Assembly: GCA_008931825.1 (NCBI GenBank)
Contig: QXVZ01027430.1
Coordinates: 1-25,520, forward strand
Source of the DNA: Phallusia fumigata
Taxonomy: Eukaryota > Chordata > Ascidiacea > Phlebobranchia > Ascidiidae
Length of the DNA: 25,520 bases
Direction: 5' to 3'
The notes beneath the pieces are model-generated. The model was not told where the DNA came from. It was given only the letters and a program-made list of their open reading frames with translations, and made no database searches. The position numbers were made by a program, and so were the translations under genes. Each line of letters begins with the position of its first letter. Within the stretch, counting starts at the first letter, position 1. This document shows positions 9,001 to 17,937 of this stretch, piece after piece.

Positions 9001-12000
9001 GTCAAATTAGGTTATTGTTATTTTTACTTCATAATGTCAGATTAGGTTATTGTGTATAATTGTGTAATAGGATACATTGTGTAATAATACTGTCTGTGAT
9101 GCATGGCAATGCAAGTTGACAACTATTTTACATGTAATATTTGGTATAACGTCTCACTGAGGCCTTGTAGTTGGTCATCAGTGTTTGTAAAATCGTGTAA
9201 TAATGCTTTTACTGAATCAGTTATTCAACATTTTTTTAACAATGCTTTTTATCCCAATTGGTATATTACAGGGTATTAACAAACAGTTAAAAAGAGTCAA
9301 CTAATTAAAAAGTCAGGTCTGACATAAAAATACTTCCACCTTGATGATATGTAACAAATTTTTCAGTAAGACCCTTGTTGGTAGTTTCAACATCTTGCAT
9401 TGTTTACAGATTTTCCTTTTTGTTCTGACTTGTCTGCAAAAAAACATTCACATATACTACAATTTCAAGTACTGGGATTTTTAACAAAATGTGCAGACCA
9501 ACGGTTGTGGTTAATGTGTGTTGTAAAACTCCAATGCATTGAGCATTGGAAATGCCACACCATAACAGGAAGTCATTTGAGTTTTCTAGTACACAACTTG
9601 ATTCATGGGCATTATTATGGAAAATCAGAGATTTAATCATGTACTTTCAAAGTTTTCCAAATGCAACAGGTTGTTTCTACATACCTATGAACAGGATTGA
9701 ACAATGTTCTTTTCACACCAACGTTCAACACTGCTTCATCCAACTGTTGCAGATGACAATCCAATACTTTTTGGTCATTTCCTAATTGTGCATAAGCTTG
9801 GAAAGCACACTTTAAAAGAACACTATCAGTTGTGGTGCACAAAACCTGACAGGCAAAATTGTTAGTTTGAAATGTTAAAGATTTGCGTTTGCTGTGCGTA
9901 TATGTCACACATGCAGCTATGGCTACCTTGAGGAGAAAAGAAAGCATTTCTGTTTTTCCACAAAATTTTCTATCCTCCATTTCACTGAAGCGCCCTGTTC
10001 TTAAAAGTTGAAGCATAGAGCAAACGTCCAATCTGAAAATCATACTAGATAAACATAAAGCGAAAAAATACAATAAACGTCATGTACCTGGTTAACGATG
10101 CAGATTTCTCACAGTGATGCAGGGTATGAACACAGTAGAAAGAACAAAAAAAATTAGGATCAACTATTTTCACTGGGAAATGACTGTCAGGCAATGACAG
10201 GCAATCATCCTTGCTGCTTGCAATCCTGAAAAAATCATGTGTTCAAAGTGACAAAACAGACTAGCACCAGCAACGATGTAGACAGATTATGACAAGCTAA
10301 ATTCATGACTTGTATTGCAATAAAATCCCTGTTGGACTTGCACACATTATTTAGATAATGCTACAAATGACATAATTAATTAAGTAATAAAACACCTGCA
10401 TTAGAACATGGGAAAAGTCACATTTATTTACATTTTTTAACCTTCAGAGTTTGGCAAACCTGGATAAAACTGCAAGATGCTCTTTTTGTGTTTGATTATC
10501 ACTGTCGCCATCCTCATCATCACTACTATGATCCAGATAATTATGAAATCCACCTTTTTTTACATTTGCCAATAACTTTTTTTCTATGAGGTTGAGTTCT
10601 TCACTAAAATAGAAACATGTGCAAAGGTACAAGATTCAATTTCACTATGTGCAAGTGTTTTGAGTTTACATTTCAACACAGAGAAACTATAAATATTATA
10701 CTATTTTCCTGGTTATGTTTTGGTTAAAATCTTTTATAAAACAGAAAAAATAACTGTCACGAAATAATACTCACTTTTTTCTTTGATCCCTGATCATTCT
10801 GTTTAGAGAAAAGTGAAGTTTTCGACGTTTTGGTTCAGAAACTTCATTTTCCTAACACAAAAAGAAATTAGGAATTACTTCCTTCACCAAATATAATTTT
10901 TTTGTTGCTTTGCCAACTGGAACTAAAAAACCCTAAAATACTTTTAGTTTGCCATATATGAGGCTCAAAAGAGTCAAAAAATGCTCACAATAAGTGGTGA
11001 GTTGTCAAGTGAATCATCGTCCTCAGCAGATCGCCTCAGCTTTTTTCCATGTCTTGGTGTCATTGGTGGACATGCCAAAGCGGCCCTTTGCAATTTCTAC
11101 AGCCAAAAGAGTTGTACATTGAAAAAACAAAAAACTCATATAAAGTGCTTTACCTCAAGAACTGGAGATATACTGCAGTTTGATTCTTGTGATGACAAAA
11201 AATTTCTGTCCAGATTAAGAGCCGGATTTTCAATGTAAGAAGGAAGAGCATCACTGCAAAAGTATGATATTTATCATCAACTAAACCTTAGCATGTCAGC
11301 TACATTAGGAGCCAATATTTACCTCACATTATCATTGCAGTCAAGCACTGTCTTAGTAGTTTCAGAGTGACAAACCTTTCAAACAACATATCATAAAAAT
11401 ACAAGCATTGCAAAATGTTAGGCAGATATTTGTGTTAAGTTTTTAATCCAACTACATTTTCGAAAATATATGTTTACACCAGGGCAAGTTATATTTTACA
11501 CAGGGACATTGGTGGACTTTAAAGATTGCATGTCAGGGCAAAATTCATTTAAAACATTACAAACAAAACATACTGCACATTTACCTGTTGTGCGTTTTCT
11601 TTACCACTACAACAAGTTTTTGAAAGCTCGGCTGTTGTTTTAATAGAATTTCCGAAAAATTCTGGCAAATCACTATCTTCGTCATCATCCACATTATCCA
11701 AATCGATAATATCCGGTATCAAAGGATTCAGAACACCATCAGCAAATATGTTATCATCATCTGAACTATCAGATGAGATGTATACACTTCTGCAGGGTTC
11801 AATGCCGCCTTGTTGAGGCAAAGAAACGCAAGAGAAATTTGCTTTAACATTATTACTGGACAATGTGCTTTGTGTCACAGACTTCACAGTGTTAGACCCA
11901 GCTTGTGCTGAAAGTCCTGAGAGTTGACGAATTCCTGAACAAAACTCATCAACATCTATAGGTTTTGTGTCTTTATCATTTCCATCGCTTGTCTTTTTCA

Positions 12001-14476
12001 AACTGCAAATAGCAATTTTGCCATGTAAATTCCTTCCTAATGGTGGGGTCATGACATTCTTTGAAGGGGAAATTGTGTGCATATTATCCATTATATCAGG
12101 CAAATCTGTCCATATGTTTCTTTCCAAATTGTGACCTTTCTTCAATGGTGATTGGTTAGTTTTGATGGATTGTGATTTGAATGTGTTAAGATTTTTGTTT
12201 GCTGCCTTTAACACTAAAACATCCTTTCTACTCCCTGTCTGTTTAGATGAAAAGTTTTTGTCCAAATTTTGATGAAGTGGTTTTGGTGGCATTGAAACCT
12301 GCCTTATTTCTTTTTCAACGCAGACATTCTTTTCCATTCTTTCATTGATGTTATTCTGAAATCAAAAATAATTTAACCTTCTTAGACAAATAGTTTTGCA
12401 ACTGGAAAGGTGATTTTAAACATACCACCACACTACATACACTAAAACCCACATTAAAGGTTGATATTTACTACAAAATAGCATTGGGTCCCATAACTAC
12501 CTAAACTTTTTATAGTATGTTTGTTTTTGCAGGCTGGAACACATGAGGCCCCATGCATGCAAGTTACAGAGTATAGATACATGTCACAAATTGTAGGATG
12601 CTAAAAAAATACATATGCAGCAAAGTAGCAGTTATTTATTATATCTTAGATGATTTGTTGAATTTTACCATTGCCTGAGGAAAGCATAATGACACAATGC
12701 AATGGCATAATGTAGAAAAGTTATGGGCATATCAACTAGTTAGGTTACGGGGTGACACAAAACCATTGACGCACCACAATGACATGTTCTACAAACTGGA
12801 TTTAAAGGGTCAAACGAATCAAACTCAAAACCACAATGACCCATCTGAAGTGTGTTAAATTTTTATCCCATTTAGACTTGGTTTGAACAGTTGACCACTA
12901 GAGGATCAGTGACATACCCTTTTGACACAAGCTTCCATCAGTACTTTACAATCTGTTCAACTAACTTTATTTGCACATATGTACCCCCATACATACAGAA
13001 CTTTTTATTTGTGGTGCATGTACGCATAAAATTGTTTGACTAACATTTTGATAATTTGGGCTGGCAGGGTAACCACTGGGGCAGTGGGATAAAACTGTTG
13101 GCACGTCCCCATGACCATAGCTAGTTTCATTTGAATTGGTCAAACATTTTATGCCAAAAGCATCAGTTCTAAAACTTCTAATACTAACATTTCTGTCTTC
13201 ATCACAGTTGTCTTCTGAATCAGAAATTACAATGACTTCATGAATATCTACATGTTCCTAAAAAACATGTTTACAAATCCATAAATGCAACCGACTTTCA
13301 ACAGGTGCATCATTAAGCCTATGTAGCTAAGATTGTTGAAAGCTAGCCCTGGATAAGTTTTTGTCATGAGTTGAAATTCCATTACAATTTCTAACCTTTG
13401 CCTTCCTGAATGTAATTGCTTGAAAGGCTGGCTTAAAATTGGTACTATGTCTCTTGCAGGTCTGCCACACTGTGACTTGCATATATATTTATGCACAAAT
13501 ATATATATTTACAAAAAAATTAAAATATTTTAGAATACTAACAACGCAACTTCAATTGGTGTTCGATTACAAATAGGTTAGAACTAGAAACAGGTTCCTT
13601 TTATTATTTTACCTGTTTAATTTTTTTTGGGAGAGAACAGTGAAACGTATTTCCTCTTTCTCTTTTTTTTGCTCTTCCAAGCTTGTTGAATTGATGTTGA
13701 TGATTAGCCTGAAAGTGTCAAATTGTCAACCAGGTAGCTACTAGGGATGCTCAAAGTAGTATGCGAATCCTAAGGATTTGAATCCGAGCAGATTCGAATC
13801 CAAATTTGCCATTCATATCGGGTAATTGGAACTGATATTAATTCATCAAAAACACCATGTAAAGGAACATGCGCAATTCACAGACGCAACAGCGCCAGTA
13901 CATAACCGTTCGTTTTTTGTTAGCTAATGCTAAGCCACGCGAATTCAACATGACAGTTAAAAATAACACTACACGGGCGCAACGAGTAACAGGACGATCG
14001 CAATGATTCTCTGCAGTATCAGCATTTGTGGTGGCATCTGTTGCCTTACTGGCTCAGACTTTGCGATTACAAATGTTTTTACAACCTTCACACGTAACTG
14101 TAGCCATTGCACGTCTAACATTGTTCAGAGTTAGACGTTTAAAGGAAAATCACTTACAGGAGATGCAATAGAAGAAACTAGGTAACTTTTAAATATTAAA
14201 TAAACAGTCCATTATTGTTGTTTTGTTACATACAATTTTGTGTGTCATTCTGCCAAAATTAATATAAGACTTGGATTCGACATTCTGGATTCAAAACAAC
14301 TATTCTAGAATAGCCAACTATTCTACTTTGAACATCCCTAGTAGCTACAGAGGTTTCTTTCACCACACATTCCATTAACCATTATATATTCAAATAAGTT
14401 TTCATACCTGGTTAGTACTTGCAAGTGGTTGTTTCACATTGAAGTAATTGGTGATGGTGTTGCTGCCACAAAACAT
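5642..14476 (-). CDS. SLF2: SMC5/6 localisation factor 2 (SLF2/FAM178A) homologue, complete, 18 coding exons
   Basis: I joined 18 exons with agreeing phases into 1016 codons: 14476-14408, 13708-13613, 13257-13189, 12355-11585, 11375-11323, 11253-11154, 11096-10989, 10851-10775, 10603-10460, 10225-10088, 10032-9927, 9845-9685, 9433-9340, 8872-8699, 8500-8300, 7172-7005, 6687-6532 and 6007-5642. Residues ~420-900 follow the vertebrate SLF2 C-terminal region (CANIN domain) segment by segment: a basic helix then an SDDED patch, LSLPDSHFP, TEMLSFLLK, LDEAVLNVGVKRTLF, IVSSIPACNERCLELRR, FYSLYACVSMLQACIGS and KKHLESISTNLRSL. In vertebrates SLF2 bridges RAD18-SLF1 or SIMC1 to SMC5/6 on chromatin. The N-terminal 330 residues are disordered, with basic NLS-like patches (PKKIK, PKRRK), SUMO-related motifs and a KEN box. 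Alignment is from memory of the family, by eye. Confidence 0.85.
6532..6687 (-). CDS. SLF2: SLF2 exon 17
   Basis: Acceptor TTTTTGTCACCAG, donor GTAAGT, 52 codons, phase 0. KKHLESISTNLRSLSVSIRD and EVKHFIRIVIANIDLQVQ align with the final helices of the vertebrate protein. This frame is not the longest one on the strand, so simple ORF calling misses it. Confidence 0.85.
7005..7172 (-). CDS. SLF2: SLF2 exon 16
   Basis: Acceptor TTTGTTCAG, donor GTATGT, 56 codons, phase 0. RIVEFAKQLEIP and FYSLYACVSMLQACIGSCEP match the vertebrate LTYILLHLVGEVSCSH helix. Confidence 0.85.
7173..8299 (-). other. SLF2: SLF2 intron 15 (1127 bp) with a GC-richer island
   Basis: Between exons 15 and 16. Bases ~7790-7990 are clearly richer in G, C and CpG than the surroundings and contain open frames on both strands, but none joins the SLF2 exons in phase with family-like sequence. 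Confidence 0.5.
8300..8500 (-). CDS. SLF2: SLF2 exon 15
   Basis: Sixty-seven codons, phase 0. VVEAVEDLPTLDHIVSSIPA and CNERCLELRRSIAQAAIHKF follow the vertebrate LVPNWTSRGRQLRQ region closely. I chose the GTAAGC donor at 8299; a later GTAAGT would put the next exon out of frame. Confidence 0.85.
8699..8872 (-). CDS. SLF2: SLF2 exon 14
   Basis: Fifty-eight codons, phase 0 both sides, fully open. Hydrophobic helical sequence with APYLKLCCLLLTNTHF and STMSTLVLAVTDWPSM. Confidence 0.85.
8984..9054. repeat. 35-bp tandem duplication in an SLF2 intron
   Basis: The segment containing ACTTCATAATGTCA and TTAGGTTATTGT occurs twice in a row with a 35-base period and one substitution, inside the 466-bp intron between exons 13 and 14. 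Confidence 0.8.
9340..9433 (-). CDS. SLF2: SLF2 exon 13
   Basis: Acceptor TTTTTTTTGCAG, donor GTGGAA, phase 2 in and 0 out. Encodes QVRTKRKICKQCKMLKL and RVLLKNLLHIIK; the second part runs directly into VLKTIS of the next exon, as expected for the helical NILNVVKFLG segment of the family. Confidence 0.75.
9685..9845 (-). CDS. SLF2: SLF2 exon 12
   Basis: Acceptor CCTGTCAG, donor GTATGT. Encodes DSVLLKCAFQAYAQL and LDEAVLNVGVKRTLFNPVH, corresponding to the vertebrate GIDFRSLFP region. Ends phase 2. Confidence 0.85.
9927..10032 (-). CDS. SLF2: SLF2 exon 11
   Basis: Encodes LDVCSMLQLLRTGRFS and KTEMLSFLLK. Ends phase 0 at GTAGCC, followed by an 81-base intron that has no stop codon in frame. 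Confidence 0.8.
10088..10225 (-). CDS. SLF2: SLF2 exon 10
   Basis: Acceptor TTTTTTCAG, donor GTACAT, phases 2 and 2. Encodes SLPDSHFPVKIVDPNFF, matching the position of the vertebrate IPDHHPGEEIF segment. Rich in Cys and His downstream. Confidence 0.75.
10460..10603 (-). CDS. SLF2: SLF2 exon 9
   Basis: Encodes EELNLIEKKLLANVKKGG, the acidic patch SSDDEDGDSDN and KEHLAVLS. I end it at GTTTGC (phase 2), because the frame otherwise meets a stop four codons later and because the next exon continues the family pattern. Confidence 0.8.
10775..10851 (-). CDS. SLF2: SLF2 exon 8
   Basis: Acceptor TGTGTTAG, donor GTGAGT, ends phase 2. Encodes EVSEPKRRKLHFSLNRMIRD: a nuclear-localisation-like KRRK and the start of the helix that opens the conserved region. 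Confidence 0.8.
10989..11096 (-). CDS. SLF2: SLF2 exon 7
   Basis: Thirty-six codons, phase 0 both sides, after an unusually short 57-base intron. Contains HGKKLRRSAEDDDSLDN, which resembles the basic-then-acidic KRKLRG/DSDEES stretch preceding the conserved domain in vertebrate SLF2. Confidence 0.75.
11154..11253 (-). CDS. SLF2: SLF2 exon 6
   Basis: Acceptor TTTTGCAG, donor GTAAAG. Encodes DALPSYIENPALNLD and ends SPVLE at phase 0. No known motif. Confidence 0.7.
11323..11375 (-). CDS. SLF2: SLF2 exon 5
   Basis: Fifty-three bases, phase 0 in and 2 out, encoding VCHSETTKTVLDCNDNV. It is needed to keep the frame, because joining exon 4 directly to exon 6 gives an immediate stop. The acceptor (TTTGAAAG) is only moderate. 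Confidence 0.6.
11585..12355 (-). CDS. SLF2: SLF2 exon 4, large disordered region
   Basis: The longest exon (257 codons, residues 79-335), polar and low in hydrophobic clusters. It contains SVYISSDSSDDD at 268-279, PDIIDLDNVDDDED at 292-305 (another likely SUMO-interacting motif) and SGKENAQQ at 328-335 with a KEN box. Several S/T-P sites (SPLKK, SPSK, TPP) look like CDK-type targets. Ends phase 0 at GTAAAT. Confidence 0.85.
12741..13115 (-). repeat. Degenerate inverted relatives of the 129-bp repeat family
   Basis: In the 833-bp intron between SLF2 exons 3 and 4. Read on the minus strand, bases ~12741-12805 contain AACATGTCATTGTGGTGC, and 13061-13110 contain a GGTTACCC/CCCACTG block, both hallmarks of the array at 17938-18465. 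Only these pieces are conserved; the interior is diverged. Confidence 0.5.
13189..13257 (-). CDS. SLF2: SLF2 exon 3, SUMO-interacting motif
   Basis: Twenty-three codons between TTTTTTAG and GTTAGT, phase 0. It encodes EVIVISDSEDNCDED: four consecutive branched hydrophobic residues followed by Ser and acidic residues, the classical phospho-regulated SUMO-interacting motif. Confidence 0.75.
13613..13708 (-). CDS. SLF2: SLF2 exon 2
   Basis: Acceptor CTTTCAG, donor GTAAAA, phase 0 both sides, 32 codons. Encodes two basic patches (GRAKKRERG and LPKKIKQ). The last three residues IKQ plus the first Glu of exon 3 form IKQE, a canonical SUMO-acceptor consensus. Confidence 0.7.
13742..14340. mobile_element. 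hAT-type non-autonomous element (MITE), 599 bp
   Basis: Begins TAGGGATGCTCAAAGTAG and ends with its near-perfect inverse (CTACTTTGAACATCCCTA, one mismatch). It is flanked on both sides by the identical 8-bp sequence GTAGCTAC (13734-13741 and 14341-14348). Eight-base target duplications and TAGGG/CAGGG-type ends are characteristic of hAT transposons. No transposase open frame is present, so it depends on an autonomous relative. It lies in SLF2 intron 1 and leaves both splice sites intact. Confidence 0.88.
14408..14476 (-). CDS. SLF2: SLF2 exon 1, start codon and PCNA-box-like motif
   Basis: ATG at 14476-14474 gives MFCGSNTITNYFNVKQ, and the exon ends phase 0 at GTATGA. Residues 5-12 fit x-x-x-I-x-x-Y-F, a PIP-box without the leading Gln; human SLF2 has a similar IxxFF motif near its N-terminus, which supports this as the true start. 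An acceptor-like GGCAG inside the codons (14463) leaves open a spliced upstream first exon. Confidence 0.7.
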
Positions 14477-14930
14477 TACAATATGTCATTATTAAAAAAA
14501 AAACTGAACACATAACAAATGCACAACAAATCAAGCACTGCACAATATATTAAATAGTCTTGGCACTAAGAACTCCCACACATGCTGTTTACCACACAAA
14601 CAGAGCACTACAACGCATGACAGGATTGGGCCACGTCAGCTTTGTATACACATGGATAAAGCAGGAAGTGACAGACAGGTTGGTCTCTTTATATAGCACT
14701 GCTTCAGATTACTGATACATTGTTACTTAAATGCAGTTTGTGATAGCAAGTTTGTCTGAGTCACATGCAGACAATGCAGTTTACTAAATGTCAAACCTTT
14801 GTTGGATTGAATGCTTTTTGGGTGTACTTCGAGTTTTAGGTGATTGTACAATGTTTTTCATGAGTGCTTGCAAAATCATGTATTATGTTAAGGTAAACTG
14901 TTTAAGTGATCATTCTAATTTTTCTGCAAG
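14477..14930. promoter_or_regulatory. Candidate bidirectional promoter interval
   Basis: Space between the SLF2 start codon and the first candidate exon on the plus strand. If both genes are real they are arranged head to head here. No TATA box, initiator or CpG cluster could be assigned, so this is positional inference. Confidence 0.25.
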
Positions 14931-15774
14931 TCAAAGCATAGCAAATGCAATTCAGCACACTGTTATGCGGTCATTACAACTTTCTGAAAATCAAAAACAT
15001 GGCATTTTATCTACTTCAAACACAGTCACACCTAGGGTAAACAAAACAAAGTGTAAAAAATCGACAGGTACAAAATGAACCATGCTTATTAGCTAGCATC
15101 TTTGAGATCCAGGGATTTGGAATACAAAAAAAAACTGTTGTAAATATCATTCCTATAAACTGGATAAAGCGAACATTAGTAGAACACAGCAGGTAAATCA
15201 TTGGATATGATGAAAGTTGAAAATATTTCAGGGATTGAGGAATAAGTAACTGAGTTGAGGGGGTAGCACAAACAAAATGCTGCACATACAAAGTATGTAC
15301 AGCACAGAAAACCTAATTTATTCATGCAAATAAATACAAAACCAAACAATCAATTCTATAAATTATTGAAGGTATACTAGGCTTGTTAGCAACATACTGT
15401 GACGTAATCCAGTTGTATTCAGTGACTGCAAGATGTTGACTCAGAATGCAGCAATTTACTAAAAATTGGTCCCTTGTTATAGATTATGTTAAATTTGCAT
15501 TTTAAAAGATTTCTGTCTGGGAACAAAAAATACTATGATCGCAGAAAAACCATTAGCTAACACAGGTCAAACATTGGGAAAAATCCTAAAAACTGCAAGG
15601 ACCAAAAAGCATTGTTGTAGGTACGGCGGAACTCGAAAATTCTACAGCAACAGCACCTCTTGTCCTAAACGAGCATTTAATACATACAAATCAGAGACAC
15701 CCATTTTTTACATCAGTTTTATCAGATTACGGAAAGGAGTAAAATTTTTTATGCATGGCTGCGCATTGCTTTAA
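14931..15774 (+). CDS. Unrecognised two-exon candidate gene
   Basis: Exon 14931-15067 follows a strong acceptor (AATTTTTCTGCAAG) and ends phase 1 at GTACAA. Exon 15545-15774 starts after GATCGCAG with the complementary phase and ends in TAA. The product is polar and basic: AIQHTVMRSLQLSENQKHG, then TPRVNKTKCKKSTEKPLANT, GQTLGKILKTARTKKHCC and a tail ending HGCALL. The first exon is open further upstream to an ATG at 14788, but that part looks less protein-like. No domain recognised. The phase match and an AATAAA downstream are the main support; each could arise by chance. Confidence 0.33.
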
Positions 15775-15935
15775 TTTTTTAATTTAGCGGCAGGTAAAAC
15801 GCGTCAATTTTACCAATAGGCAAGTAGTTAAACATTTACGGCATAAATCCGTAGTTGCCAACATAATTTCACCGATACCTGCTTACAAGTGTCACGTATA
15901 TACCAATGCATATATATTCTCCACTATTCGAGTTA

Positions 15936-15941
15936 AATAAA
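15936..15941 (+). terminator. Candidate poly(A) signal (AATAAA)
   Basis: AATAAA 162 bases after the stop codon of the candidate plus-strand gene. Suitable spacing, but the motif is common in AT-rich DNA. Confidence 0.3.
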
Positions 15942-15949
15942 AACACAAT

Positions 15950-17755
15950 CCGCGCAAATTGTACTGGTACGGCACAGATGTACGAAGCAACGCTCAGTCA
16001 TGTGTAAATTTTTTCGTTCCTTCTATACTTTTGATTTTGTGGAAATGAGTGGTCATGTACTCGGACCGAGAGGATGAAGGCTGGGAAATTCGTCAAAGCT
16101 GCTTCAATTAGTGCAAATTAGATCTGGTGGAAGGCAGGAAGCTATAGATCAAGCGCTACGTGTAAGGAAGCCCATGTTGACATGTTAAGAATGTCTCCGG
16201 AATCGAAACAAACATGGAACCGTTTGGATCATGGACGTAGCCTTGGAGAGAGGGGGTATGGGCAAAAGTGACCATGGCTTCCCAACATTTATAAAGTTTA
16301 CAATAAGGTAGGTTATCCCTGGAAATATTCCACCCCCAATGTTGGGTTGGTCACGCTTTTGATTTGGATCTCATCGGCCAGTTATGCAAGGTCATGACCA
16401 ATTGACCAACCACCTCTATCTTAACACACTGGTCAGCAGTGGTCATTAGTAGTACATGCTGGGCCACGTACTTTCCCACATCGTCTAAGCTTCGACCGCA
16501 ATAACAGTGGTTATGTCGGAGGATAATGCAAACCTGCAATTTCTGACGAAACATTATTTGGCGCTAAGTCGTAAGGTAAGATGTGTCTTCTTACGTTAGG
16601 ATTTGTTGTCATGGATTTGATCCACGATCGACCCACCCAATGTTCGGCCTTTGCCGGTATTTTGTCATTCATTTTTGCCGTTCAGTTTGGACTCACCATG
16701 TGCAACAGGCAGCAGCGTGTTTATCCTTTGTCGATGAAAACAACGCCTGGCTGGCAGTGGCGCAAATCCATTGAAAATATTGGGGCTACTTTTGTTCTTA
16801 TGAGTATTTTTTGTGCAGATGACGTCATATTGGAAGTTATGACGTGCAATACAGAATTTTATGTCGCAAAAATGGGTTACATCACGGCTGAGGCGGTTTT
16901 GAAACGCCGTTAAAACTGTTTGCGATCGCCTAACTACTGCAAAAGTATTTGAAAAGTGCTAAAATTGTTTTGATGCAACAAACCAGCTTTGAACCCGCTT
17001 TAAACAGTTAATCAAGATTTTGGGTTTCATCCTTGATAAAATAATTAAAATCCGTAACATTTTTTTTAAAAACAAAAATATTGGGGGGTGCAAATAAATA
17101 CTCGTCCCCCAACCAAAGTTTTCGGGGGGACATGTTCCTTTTTTTATTTTTTTTGGGGGGGACATGTTCCTCGACCCCCCGGAATTTGCGCCCGTGCTGG
17201 CTGTTTAATGCTTATCGCCCTTATGTTAAGCTGCTCGTCCTTTTGCGGCTAGGTTGACACGTTTTCCATCCACAAGTTTTTGACGCGAGTAACATCTGAT
17301 TTATCACTAGATGTCGCGATTAGGCGAGAAGTTTTTTAAGTTTGTGTGCGACTCACGAATCACGGCTTTTATAGGACATGAAGTTTGTATCACGACGCAT
17401 CCGGGACACTTTTTTCGTTGGTTTATAGTGCTTAAAGGATAAATTTGCAGACAGTTGAAAGCTTGTAAGTGTGCTGTCTTGTATTTGAATATGGTAGAAA
17501 CAATTAGCCTTCACTAAGATGATAACGATGATATTAGGTGATAATATTGATATATTTTCAAGAAATGCTTGTTTCACTTCTGTTAAACACGATCGTTTAG
17601 CAAACTTTATTATGTTCCGAATAACAATAGTAGTTTATGCACGGTTGATGTTGTCGATTGATAGGTTTGTAGAATCGCATATTTGGTTTATGAAACATGC
17701 TTCAACAAACTTTTTAGTAGGTTATGTGCATCGCAGCACTTATTAACACCTTAAT
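15950..17755. other. Intergenic stretch, no convincing gene
   Basis: Holds a 110-codon open frame at 16581-16913 (+) with no recognisable domain and no phase-matched partners, and a short G/C-homopolymer-rich patch at 17080-17185 in which GGGGGGACATGTTCC occurs twice, probably repeat debris. Nothing else found. Confidence 0.3.
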
Positions 17756-17798
17756 TATGGGTCACCTTCCCGAAGGGGACACATATTGTTTTCACTCT

Positions 17799-17822
17799 GT
17801 TTGTTTGTTTGTTTGTTTTTTC
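17799..17822. repeat. (GTTT)n microsatellite
   Basis: About five GTTT units followed by a T/C-rich tract, just upstream of the 129-bp repeat array and possibly part of the same dispersed element. Confidence 0.8.
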
Positions 17823-17937
17823 TTTTTTGTCTCCTGCAGCTTGTCCACGCACTTTTGTCATGAAAAGTTTGATGGATTTGGATGACAATTTCACAGCTGG
17901 TAGATATGGTCAAGGCGGTGTGTCATGAGTTTAGTTG

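Noticed and set aside
9404..9640. Open frame on the minus strand that can be joined to SLF2 exon 12 in phase
   Set aside because: It has no good acceptor, its continuation ends quickly in a stop, and the alternative exon 9340-9433 has an excellent acceptor, fits the phase on both sides and continues the family sequence.
10444..10459. Apparent stop codon ending SLF2 after FAKL
   Set aside because: It lies after a usable donor (GTTTGC). Splicing at 10460 to 10225 removes it and yields the conserved LPD-HFP segment.
15016..15291. 91-codon minus-strand open frame
   Set aside because: Low-quality composition, no splice partners towards SLF2 exon 1, and it overlaps the plus-strand candidate exon.
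16581..16913. 110-codon plus-strand open frame
   Set aside because: No recognisable domain, no phase-matched neighbouring exon and no nearby poly(A) signal; kept only as a note in the intergenic entry.
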